This document shows, piece after piece, positions 6,401 to 12,116 of a stretch of DNA of 12,116 nucleotides (its first letter is position 1; every line of letters starts with the position of its first letter). The position numbers were made by a program, and so were the translations under genes. The notes beneath the pieces were generated by a model. That model searched no databases, was not told the DNA's origin, and worked only from the letters and a program-made list of their open reading frames with translations. The stretch is from assembly GCA_937141995.1 (NCBI GenBank), contig CAKZQX010000272.1, positions 1 to 12,116 on the forward strand, in the 5' to 3' direction. Origin of the DNA: an uncultured Chloroflexaceae bacterium. Lineage in GTDB: Bacteria; Chloroflexota; Chloroflexia; Chloroflexales; Chloroflexaceae.

Positions 6401-6618
6401 CACAAGTTACGCGGTGGGTATGCACATCAGGTGTGTCACCCGATGCAGAACGAGTTTCGCCTCCGGCAGGGCGGAAGAAACCATCCTTTTCACACACATT
6501 TTTGCATGCCATGCAAAAATGTGTGTGAAAAGGACAAATAATGTACCACGCTGCCGCAGGTAAGTCGGGCTGTTCAGTTAAGCAAATGCCTGGTTTGAAA
6601 CCTACTGCGTAATGCGTG
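6401..6618 (+). repeat. Structured repeat element, copy 3 (candidate leader RNA or MITE)
   Basis: This 218-bp copy is the most diverged. Its end stem CACAAGTTACGCGGT (6401-6415) with ACTGCGTAATGCGTG (6604-6618) keeps the inner pairs and swaps the outer third pair from G-C to C-G relative to copies 1 and 2; AA/TT extends it outward. It has an extra hairpin GGGT...ACCC near 6416-6440. Core block 1 (6459-6478) is identical to copy 2 over 20 bases, and core block 2 (6543-6560) over 18. The central hairpin is a perfect 23-pair stem (6485-6507 with 6511-6533) with a GCC loop and a sequence unlike the other copies. It ends 36 bases before the SH3b gene. Confidence 0.68.
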
Positions 6619-6654
6619 TTTGCGATATCTTCTAGAGCAAAGGAGGTCTAGATC

Positions 6655-7191
6655 ATGACAGATGTGCGACAGATACAAGCAGAGATGCGCCAGTTGCAGC
6701 AGCAGATTGATGAGCGCGAAGTCGAGGCGACCCGGCTCACGCGCCAGTTGGGTATGGCCCAGAATATAGACTCGGAAGAGCGGCACCAGCGTGCCAAGGG
6801 TCAGGGTGGCGATATCCAGGCCAGTGCGCAGCGCGGCCGGGTGCAAGAGGTTGAAGAGGAGATTACCGGCCTGCGCCGGCGGCTCGCCAACCTGCAAGCC
6901 GAGGCCGGGAACCAGGGCGCAACGCCACCGCAGCATGACCCGACCATTGGTGCGCCGGTCCTGGCGGTTGGCGGTATGGCCTGGCTGGAGCAGAGCGGCG
7001 GTATCTCCAACCAGTTGCGCACAAATCCCAGCGAACAGGGCGGTACAGTCTGCAAACTGGCTCCGGGCGCGCAGATGACGGTGCTCTACGGGCCGGAGGA
7101 TGTTGACGGGCATAGTTGGTGGCGTGTACGTACCACCGACGGCAAAGAAGGCTGGGTGCCCGATGATGGCCTGCGGGCGCATGTGGCGTAA
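6655..7191 (+). CDS. Coiled-coil protein with C-terminal bacterial SH3 (SH3b) domain
   Basis: A 178-residue protein without a signal peptide or membrane helix, so probably cytoplasmic or peripheral. Residues 1-40 and 62-85 are rich in Gln, Glu and Arg with heptad-like Leu/Ile spacing (IQAEMRQLQQQIDE; VEEEITGLRRRLANLQAE), pointing to a coiled coil. After a Pro/Gly linker (87-105), residues about 118-174 form an SH3b domain: LRTNPSEQG, LAPGAQMTVLYGPEDVDG, SWWRVRTTDGKEGWVPDD. SH3b domains usually bind peptide or cell-wall ligands; here the ligand is unknown. AGGAGGT at 6641-6647 precedes the ATG by seven bases and lies between two TCTAGA hexamers that could pair and expose the SD site in a loop. 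Structured element copy 3 fills the leader. Confidence 0.75.
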   Translation: MTDVRQIQAEMRQLQQQIDEREVEATRLTRQLGMAQNIDSEERHQRAKGQGGDIQASAQRGRVQEVEEEITGLRRRLANLQAEAGNQGATPPQHDPTIGAPVLAVGGMAWLEQSGGISNQLRTNPSEQGGTVCKLAPGAQMTVLYGPEDVDGHSWWRVRTTDGKEGWVPDDGLRAHVA

Positions 7192-7194
7192 ATT

Positions 7195-7242
7195 GTTAGA
7201 ACGTTAGAACGTTAGAACGTTAGAACGTTAGAACGTTAGAAT
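7195..7242. repeat. 8-bp tandem repeat, six units of GTTAGAAC
   Basis: Five exact copies of GTTAGAAC run from 7195 to 7234, followed by a sixth variant GTTAGAAT. The array begins three bases after the SH3b stop and ends 43 bases before the oxidoreductase start. Each junction creates the palindrome AACGTT. Short tandem units like this change copy number by slippage, which could alter promoter or leader spacing for the downstream gene; a repeated protein-binding site is the other possibility. Confidence 0.9.
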
Positions 7243-7285
7243 GGTTGTACACGGAAGCAATGCACTGGAAAGGATGCGATAGATT

Positions 7286-8542
7286 ATGGATCACTTTCGC
7301 TACGTTATTCTTGGTGGTGGTGTAACTGCCGGGTATGCCGCCAAAGAACTGGCCGAGTTGGGGCTGCGTACCGGCGAACTCTGCATCGTCTCCAAAGATG
7401 ATACCCTGCCCTATGATCGCCCACCGCTATCGAAAGATTTTCTCTCGACCGAGATGCCGCCGGAGGGTGTGCTGGTCAACGACGAGAACTTCTACAATCA
7501 GCATGGGATCGATGTCCGGCTCTCTGCCGAGGTCAATATTGTCGATCTGGAGAAGAAGCTGCTGCACACCACGCGCGACGAGCAGATCGGCTTCGATAAG
7601 CTGGTGATTGCCAATGGCGTACGTCCGCGCACCTTTGATCTCCCCGGTGCTGCCCAGAAAGGCATCATCTACCTGCGCAGCCTGGACGATGCGCGCGGTA
7701 TTCGGGTGCAGGCCCAGGATACGCAGAACGCCGTTGTGATCGGTGGGGGCTATATCGGCATGGAAGTTGCCTCGCAGTTGCAGCAGCGCGGCCTGGAGAC
7801 GGACCTGCTGGTGCATGGCGACCGGGTGATGCATAAGCTGTTCACCCCTGAGATGTCCGCCTTCTTTGAGCGCTACTATAAAGAGCGCGGGGTGCGCCTG
7901 CATAAGAATGCCGAGCCGGTCTCCTTTTCCTGGAATGGCCGCGAGTCGGGGGTGCGCCTGAAAAATGGCGACTATCTGCCTGCCGAGTTGATCGTCGCCG
8001 GGTTGGGCGTTATCCCCAACACCGAGCTATTCGAGGGTACGGGACTGATGCTCGACAATGGCGTGGTTGTGAATGAATATCTAGAGACGAATATCCCCAA
8101 CGTATATGCGGCGGGCGATATCGCCAACTACTATGATGTGTTGTACGAAACGCAGCTCCGCATCGAGCATTGGGACAACGCTGTTGAGCAGGGGCAGCAT
8201 ATTGCGCGCATCCTGACCAACCGGCGCGAGCCCTTTGTGCAGGTGCCCTACTTCTTTTCCGATGTCTTCGATCTCTCCTGGGAGTTCTGGGGCGATCCTA
8301 CCGGCGCAACTTCGATGATCCGGCGGGGCGATATCGACAGCGGCAGCTTTAGCATCTGGTGGCTCTGGAGCGGACGGTTGATCGCGGCGTTTGTGATGAA
8401 CCGCTCCGAGGATGAGCGCGAGGTGGCCCCCGCGTGGATTCGCTCGCAGGAGCAGGTGCCGCTGGAACTGCTGGAAAACTCCGACCTGGTACTCAATGCG
8501 CCCTACCCGGCCGCAGGCGAGGCCCGCACACGGGGAGCATAA
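7286..8542 (+). CDS. FAD-dependent NAD(P)H oxidoreductase (ferredoxin/rubredoxin reductase or monodehydroascorbate reductase-like)
   Basis: A 418-residue soluble flavoprotein of the pyridine nucleotide-disulfide oxidoreductase fold. The N-terminal FAD site is YVILGGGVTAGYAA (residues 6-19). PYDRPPLSK (42-50) and LVIANGVRPR (106-115) follow. The NAD(P) dinucleotide motif is VVIGGGYIGMEVA (150-162), and the second FAD motif NVYAAGDIA (272-280) contains D278. EHWDNA near 294-299 is typical of the ferredoxin reductase/BphA4 and monodehydroascorbate reductase branch. No redox-active CxxxxC pair is seen, so it is not a thioredoxin or lipoamide reductase; electrons probably pass to a small redox protein or quinone-like acceptor not encoded nearby. 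A purine-rich AAAGGA near 7268 is a weak SD. It stands alone between two repeat tracts. Confidence 0.85.
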   Translation: MDHFRYVILGGGVTAGYAAKELAELGLRTGELCIVSKDDTLPYDRPPLSKDFLSTEMPPEGVLVNDENFYNQHGIDVRLSAEVNIVDLEKKLLHTTRDEQIGFDKLVIANGVRPRTFDLPGAAQKGIIYLRSLDDARGIRVQAQDTQNAVVIGGGYIGMEVASQLQQRGLETDLLVHGDRVMHKLFTPEMSAFFERYYKERGVRLHKNAEPVSFSWNGRESGVRLKNGDYLPAELIVAGLGVIPNTELFEGTGLMLDNGVVVNEYLETNIPNVYAAGDIANYYDVLYETQLRIEHWDNAVEQGQHIARILTNRREPFVQVPYFFSDVFDLSWEFWGDPTGATSMIRRGDIDSGSFSIWWLWSGRLIAAFVMNRSEDEREVAPAWIRSQEQVPLELLENSDLVLNAPYPAAGEARTRGA

Positions 8543-8622
8543 CCTGAAGGGATACACTGCCGAACGGTGATATACCGTCCTGGTTTATGCACGTTGAGCA
8601 AATAACCTGAATATGCCATCTT

Positions 8623-8707
8623 GGAGTCCCGGCTTTAGCCGGTTGGATGCCTTCCGGGGCAGCAGCATGCTGCCGGGAAAGCCTGAGCCGGCTGAAGCCG
8701 GGACTCC
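8623..8707. repeat. REP-like palindromic element, copy A
   Basis: An 85-bp unit begins GGAGTCCCGGCTTTAGCCGG and ends with the near reverse complement CCGGCTGAAGCCGGGACTCC. An inner palindrome, GGCAGC-AGCAT-GCTGCC, sits in the middle, so the whole unit folds into one long hairpin. A leading segment (8595-8622, starting TGAGCAAATAAC) is repeated at 8719-8746 before copy B with a few changes, showing that the duplicated unit is larger than the hairpin. The same end sequences recur after 11963. Confidence 0.85.
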
Positions 8708-8742
8708 TATGATGTCCATGAGCAAATAACCCGGATATGCCA

Positions 8743-8952
8743 TCCTGGAATCCCGGCTTTAGCCGGTGGATGCCTGCCAGGGTAGCAGCATGCTGTCGGG
8801 AACGTCTGAGCCGGCTGAAGCCGGGACTCCCGTGTATTCTATATCGTTCCTGGAATCCCGGCTTTAGCCGGTGGATGCCTGCCAGGGTAGCAGCATGCTG
8901 TCGGGAACGTCTGAGCCGGCTGAAGCCGGGACTCCCGTGTATTCTATATCGT
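8743..8952. repeat. REP-like element, copies B and C: exact 105-bp tandem duplication
   Basis: Bases 8743-8847 and 8848-8952 are identical, with TCCT starting a third unit at 8953-8956. Each unit holds a palindromic element related to copy A (CCCGGCTTTAGCCGG ... CCGGCTGAAGCCGGG), an inner CAGCATGCTG palindrome, and a 20-base spacer ending TATATCGT. Complete identity means the duplication is recent or is maintained by recombination; an assembly artefact is possible. Confidence 0.92.
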
Positions 8953-9086
8953 TCCTAAAACATCCCATACATGCCCTGACTTCCGGAAAAGAGAACTGAG
9001 GCAGATAAGCTTGTAAGGTATGTCGAGCACGCGTTAGACGTGGGTATGCTGACCCACCCGGTTCAGTTGCACCATAACTATATTAA

Positions 9087-9110
9087 GGGGATGGTGATAA
9101 CGCCATCCCC
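9087..9110 (+). promoter_or_regulatory. Leader hairpin just before the lipoprotein SD site
   Basis: GGGGATGG (9087-9094) and CCATCCCC (9103-9110) form a perfect eight-pair stem with an eight-base loop, TGATAACG. The SD AAGGAG starts two bases later, at 9112. Flanking TTA and TAA can extend the pairing, so the stem abuts the ribosome site and may tune translation or protect the 5' end. With no T-run after it, it does not look like a terminator. Confidence 0.45.
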
Positions 9111-9124
9111 TAAGGAGTCACATA

Positions 9125-10141
9125 ATGATGAGACGATCGTGCATCCATCCGCAGCCGCGCCGCGCCGACACGCCGGGGCAGCGCGGTGTTCGGCATGTGC
9201 CGGCCGGCGGCGGTAGACCGGGGCGGTATGTCGGGGCGGTACTGCTGCTCATGTTCGGTCTGCTGCTGGGGGCGTGTAACGCGCAACAGGAACAAGCCGA
9301 GGATGTTGACAGCGTCGCTACGGAGAGTGCGGAAACGCCTGCGGCAGAAGCGACCGCCATGACGGAGGAGGTTTCGGCGTTTATGCGCGAGGTGCAGACC
9401 GAAGCCGCCGGCATCACCCTGCCGGATGATCCCGATGGTCCGGTTGTCGCTCTGGGCGAAATTGATAACGACCCGCGAGCCTACCTCAACCAGACCGTGA
9501 CGGTACGCGGGATGGTGTCCGCCATCGTTGGCGAGCATGCATTTCAGTTTGATGACCCGGCATTGCTGGGGGCCGATGATGTGCTGGTGGTCGATCCCCA
9601 GGGCCAGACCGACTTCATCGAGGGGGATATGCTGGTGGTGCGCGGGACGGTGCGTCGGATCGACCTGGATGCGGTTGAGACCGACATTGACCTGGATGTG
9701 ATGGACGATATGTTCCCCGGCCTGGAAGAGGGCACAGTTATCGTCGCCTGGGAAATTATGGATGTATCCGAGGACGAGATGACCGAGGTTATGTCCGGCG
9801 ATATTATTGCCGACCCGGAGGCATTCCTGGGTGATCTGGTGGTTGTCGAGGGTGTTATCACCGCCGTGTTTGACGAACAGGTTTTTCGCATGAGCGACAA
9901 CCAGGCGTTGACCATTCAGGATAACATCCTGGTGGTGCTGCAAGATCAGGTGCTGCCGCCGGAATTGGAAGATGGGATGAAAGTGCGGGTGCGCGGCATG
10001 GTCCAGCCATTCTACGCGGTTGATTTTAACCGCGATCTCGATTTTGATCCCCGGATTGAACTGGGGATCGACTATGAGAACCAGCCTACGCTGGTGGCCT
10101 CATCGGTACGGCCGGCCGAACTGCCGCAGACGGAGGAGTAG
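9125..10141 (+). CDS. Lipoprotein with two OB-fold-like repeats
   Basis: A 338-residue envelope protein of unknown function. A long, Arg-rich n-region (1-34) precedes a hydrophobic core and the lipobox LLLGAC with C51, so the mature protein should be lipid-anchored outside the membrane. A low-complexity acidic linker follows (52-85). Two related domains cover about 117-212 and 229-327. Each has the pattern of a short Asp/Pro-rich lead, 'Y/FL..xVxVxGxV', an aromatic-rich strand, 'DxxLVV', and 'GDMLVVRGTV' or 'GMKVRVRGMV', as in OB folds. The first domain matches the next gene's product clearly. The mature protein is strongly acidic. AAGGAG at 9112-9117 supports ATG 9125. It starts the operon with a second lipoprotein and SppA. 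Confidence 0.75.
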   Translation: MMRRSCIHPQPRRADTPGQRGVRHVPAGGGRPGRYVGAVLLLMFGLLLGACNAQQEQAEDVDSVATESAETPAAEATAMTEEVSAFMREVQTEAAGITLPDDPDGPVVALGEIDNDPRAYLNQTVTVRGMVSAIVGEHAFQFDDPALLGADDVLVVDPQGQTDFIEGDMLVVRGTVRRIDLDAVETDIDLDVMDDMFPGLEEGTVIVAWEIMDVSEDEMTEVMSGDIIADPEAFLGDLVVVEGVITAVFDEQVFRMSDNQALTIQDNILVVLQDQVLPPELEDGMKVRVRGMVQPFYAVDFNRDLDFDPRIELGIDYENQPTLVASSVRPAELPQTEE

Positions 10142-10148
10142 CAACCAG

Positions 10149-10730
10149 GTGACAGTGCGACGACTTTTCCGCACCATGCGTAGATGCAGGCTGTCGGGTT
10201 ACTCCCGCCGCGCTGCCGGCATGCTGCCGGGCTGCCTGCTGCTTGCGGCGTGCGGCGCGCAACCTGTCGCAACCGACGGCTTTGATAGTGCGCCCGCACC
10301 GACCGGGGCTGCGCGTGCCACGATGCAGGCCATGCAGACCGCTATCGCCACGGTTACGCTGCCGGCCGATACCGCCGGGCCGGTTGTTCCCCTCAGCAAT
10401 ATTGACGATTTCCCGGAGCAGTACGCGGGGGAACCCGTCACCGTGCGCGGGATTGTGGTATCCCTGATTGGCGCGGCCGCCTTCCAGATCACTGACATGC
10501 CGCTGTTGAGCAGCGATACGCTGCTGGTCGTTGCCGCCGACGGCACCGCCGATGTCGCGGAAGGTGATATACTGCTGGTGCGTGGCCGGGTGCGTCACCT
10601 CGATCCGCAGGATATGCCGGAGGAGATCGACCCCGGTTTTCTGAATGATATCTTTCCCGCTTTTGATGGCGAAACGGTTATGATTGCGCAGAGCATCACG
10701 CAGCTTTCATCAGATGCCCTCGACGAATAG
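10149..10730 (+). CDS. Lipoprotein with one OB-fold-like domain, paralogue of the upstream gene
   Basis: A 193-residue putative lipoprotein read from GTG 10149, seven bases after the upstream stop. GGAGGAG at 10132-10138, inside the end of the previous gene, serves as SD. ATG 10176 is an alternative start but lacks an SD. The lipobox is CLLLAAC with C35. After a Pro/Ala linker, residues about 60-185 align with the first domain of the upstream protein: TLPADTAGPVVPL against TLPDDPDGPVVAL, then VTVRGIV, DTLLVV and GDILLVRGRVRHLD, and NDIFPAFDGETV against DDMFPGLEEGTV. It lacks the second domain, so a duplication followed by domain loss or gain is likely. Function is unknown; tight spacing links it to SppA. 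Confidence 0.75.
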   Translation: MTVRRLFRTMRRCRLSGYSRRAAGMLPGCLLLAACGAQPVATDGFDSAPAPTGAARATMQAMQTAIATVTLPADTAGPVVPLSNIDDFPEQYAGEPVTVRGIVVSLIGAAAFQITDMPLLSSDTLLVVAADGTADVAEGDILLVRGRVRHLDPQDMPEEIDPGFLNDIFPAFDGETVMIAQSITQLSSDALDE

Positions 10731-10743
10731 GTAAAGGAGTAGA

Positions 10744-11805
10744 ATGATGACCGATGAGACTTCATCATCGCCCGCACCCCAACCCGCGCCCCAATCTGCA
10801 CCGCAACCCGTCCCTCAGCACACTCAAAAACAACCCGGTAATCGCGCCCCGCTCTGGCTGCTGCTCGGCGTAGCAGTCGGGTTTGGCCTGCCCCTGGTGG
10901 CCTGTGGCGTGCTGGCCGTTGCGTTTGCGCTGGTCGCCGGCTCGTTTTCATCGCCGACGATGGCGACCGGGCCGAATGACTTGCGCCAGGTGCATGTGTC
11001 GGGACCGACCTCCGGCCCGGCGGTTGCCATTATCGATGTCACAGGGCAAATTGTCGGCGGTGAGGGCACGCCCTTGAATGCCCAGGTTGCCGCCGCCGGT
11101 GATCTTGTTTCGCTGATACAGGAGGCCGACGCCAACGAGGATGTACAGGCGATTATGCTGCATGTCAACAGTCCCGGCGGCGGCGTCGCGGCGTCGGATC
11201 GGATCTACCATGCGCTGCAGCAGGTCGATAAGCCGATTGTGGTCTGGATGAGTGACGTGGCGGCTTCGGGCGGCTACTACATCAGCGTGGCCGGCGACGA
11301 GATTATCGCCATGCCGCAGACGATTACCGGCTCAATCGGCGTGATCGGGCAGAGCCCCAACGCCGAGGAGTTGCTCGACAAGATCGGGCTGGAGATTGAG
11401 ATTATCAAGTCGGGTCGCTTCAAAGATATGGGCATTCCCTACGAGCCGCTGGGACCGGCGGAGCGGGATATCTGGCAGCAGTTGGTCAACGCGGCCTATG
11501 ATGACTTTGTTGGGGTCATCGTTACCGGGCGCGACCTGGACGAGGACGCGGTGCGCAACCTGGCGGACGGGCGGATCTACAACGGCGAGCAGGCGCTAGA
11601 ACTGGGGCTGATCGATGCGCTGGGCTACCGGGAGGATGCGATCACCCGGGCCGCCGAACTGGGCGCAATCGAGGACGAGCCGCGCGTGATCCGCTACCAG
11701 CGCCGGCCCTCATTCAGCGAACTGCTCGGCATCACCGCCCCCACCGACCCGACGACGGCAGAGCTACAGCGCCTGCTGCTGCATCCCACCCTGGAGTATC
11801 GCTGA
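10744..11805 (+). CDS. sppA: Signal peptide peptidase SppA (S49 family, membrane-anchored)
   Basis: A 353-residue serine protease of the short, Bacillus-type SppA form that degrades signal peptides left in the membrane. A Pro/Gln-rich cytoplasmic tail (1-34) leads to one transmembrane helix (about 36-66), placing the protease domain outside. The catalytic dyad is visible: S175 in VAASGGYYI and K227 in SGRFKDMG, 52 residues apart as between S147 and K199 in B. subtilis SppA. HVNSPGGGV (140-148) and TGSIGVIGQ (195-203) are further signatures. AAAGGAG at 10733-10739 can serve ATG 10744 (spacing 4) or ATG 10747 (spacing 7); the latter may be the true start. It lies 13 bases after the second lipoprotein, as the last gene of a three-gene operon. 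Confidence 0.9.
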   Translation: MMTDETSSSPAPQPAPQSAPQPVPQHTQKQPGNRAPLWLLLGVAVGFGLPLVACGVLAVAFALVAGSFSSPTMATGPNDLRQVHVSGPTSGPAVAIIDVTGQIVGGEGTPLNAQVAAAGDLVSLIQEADANEDVQAIMLHVNSPGGGVAASDRIYHALQQVDKPIVVWMSDVAASGGYYISVAGDEIIAMPQTITGSIGVIGQSPNAEELLDKIGLEIEIIKSGRFKDMGIPYEPLGPAERDIWQQLVNAAYDDFVGVIVTGRDLDEDAVRNLADGRIYNGEQALELGLIDALGYREDAITRAAELGAIEDEPRVIRYQRRPSFSELLGITAPTDPTTAELQRLLLHPTLEYR

Positions 11806-11835
11806 TCGCGGGTGACGTGCGCCACCGGAACGCGC

Positions 11836-11867
11836 GACCAGACCAGTCTGCGGAGATCGGTCTGGTC
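11836..11867. terminator. Hairpin after sppA, terminator candidate
   Basis: GACCAGACC (11836-11844) and GGTCTGGTC (11859-11867) form a perfect nine-pair stem with a 14-base loop, 30 bases after the sppA stop. No T-run follows, so intrinsic termination is uncertain, but the position fits an operon end. Confidence 0.45.
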
Positions 11868-11962
11868 TGCTGACCGCCTGATGACCGTTGAACATTACAT
11901 CCGGACATCACTGATCGGGCGTCCCGACTTACGGAGTGTGAATTTCTAATCCGGACATCACT

Positions 11963-12028
11963 GGACAGGAGTCCCGGCTTCAGCCGGATCGGGCGGGACA
12001 GGAGTCCCGGCTTCAGCCGGATCGGGCG
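11963..12028. repeat. 33-bp exact tandem repeat with REP-like palindrome
   Basis: Two identical 33-base units (11963-11995, 11996-12028) each contain GGAGTCCCGGCTTCAGCCGG followed by ATCGGGCG. The palindromic part is the same family as the elements at 8623-8952, with C in place of T in the TTTAG position. Confidence 0.88.
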
Positions 12029-12065
12029 TTCCCGGTGGTATGCAATTAAACTGGCAGGTATCCAA

Positions 12066-12088
12066 CCGGCTAAAGCCGGGACTCCCGG
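12066..12088 (-). repeat. REP-like unit in inverted orientation
   Basis: CCGGCTAAAGCCGGGACTCC followed by CGG is the reverse complement form of the GGAGTCCCGGCTT(T/C)AGCCGG end found at 11963-12028 and 8623-8952. Together with the pair upstream it could form a large hairpin across 12001-12088. Confidence 0.8.
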
Positions 12089-12116
12089 ATGGTAATGGTA
12101 TATCAGGCATTCCCGG

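Larger units (their letters stand above)
8543..9124. other. 582-base intergenic region packed with palindromic repeats
   Basis: No convincing gene is present. From left to right it holds a short unstructured stretch and three copies of a REP-like palindrome, listed separately. Next come a GTGGGT/ACCCAC hairpin at 9040-9057, an AT-rich TATATT near 9079-9084 that could be a -10 box, and the leader hairpin at 9087-9110. An ORF lying across the repeats is a product of their tandem duplication. Confidence 0.75.
11806..12116. other. Intergenic region after sppA, palindromic repeats, runs off the window
   Basis: No gene is seen. After the hairpin at 11836-11867 come two copies of ATCCGGACATCACTG (11899-11913 and 11949-11963), the second leading directly into a REP-like tandem pair. 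An inverted unit of the same family lies at 12066-12088. The rest is unremarkable and is cut by the window end. Confidence 0.7.

Noticed and set aside
6289..6528. 79-residue ORF with a hydrophobic stretch
   Set aside because: It starts without an SD site, its hydrophobic part is just the AT-rich island, and its C-terminus reads through element copy 3.
7195..7242. CRISPR or iteron origin from the octamer array
   Set aside because: Units abut with no spacers, and there is no replication initiator gene nearby; simple tandem repeat is the sufficient reading.
8595..8956. CRISPR array
   Set aside because: The repeats are long hairpins in direct tandem without unique spacers of regular length, and there are no cas genes.
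8737..8958. 73-residue ORF with two identical halves
   Set aside because: It is a by-product of the 105-bp tandem duplication of a non-coding palindrome, with no SD site.

Overview
The window looks like a GC-rich chromosomal segment of a bacterium from the phylum Chloroflexota. That placement is an inference from the gene set, the protein style and the dense palindromic intergenic repeats; no rRNA or other marker is present. Nearly all genes lie on the + strand with good Shine-Dalgarno (SD) sites. No transposase, CRISPR array, tRNA or rRNA was found.

Layout. (1) 1-3426 is a housekeeping block: the 3' end of guanylate kinase, a GatB/YqeY-type protein, then a seven-transmembrane HD phosphohydrolase of the PgpH class (known members degrade c-di-AMP), closed by a clear intrinsic terminator. 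(2) 3427-5746 is a membrane block: a sigma-54-like promoter sequence, an M50 site-2 protease fused to two CBS domains, a small membrane protein that may be DUF1440-like, and a 94-residue orphan. (3) 5747-7191 is a region of short genes and structured DNA: a second sigma-54-like sequence, a 53-residue protein resembling the start of DUF2267, and a coiled-coil/SH3b protein. (4) 7192-8542 has an 8-bp tandem repeat and a FAD/NAD(P)H oxidoreductase. (5) 8543-9124 is a 582-bp gap with palindromic repeats, including an exact 105-bp tandem duplication. (6) 9125-11805 is a compact operon: two paralogous OB-fold-like lipoproteins and the membrane protease SppA. (7) 11806-12116 is more of the palindromic repeat family.

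The most interesting item is a family of three structured elements at 924-1115, 5851-6045 and 6401-6618. Each is about 190-220 bp, in sense orientation, and ends 36-57 nt before a start codon (pgpH, the DUF2267-like gene, the SH3b gene). They share paired ends, two nearly invariant core blocks and a long central hairpin whose sequence differs in every copy while its pairing is kept. That pattern fits a structured leader RNA. Copy 1 is also flanked by an 8-bp direct repeat, which fits a mobile MITE-like element. Both may be true. I do not recognise it as a standard riboswitch class.

A second item worth attention is the lipoprotein-lipoprotein-SppA operon, where two envelope OB-fold-like proteins sit with a membrane peptidase.
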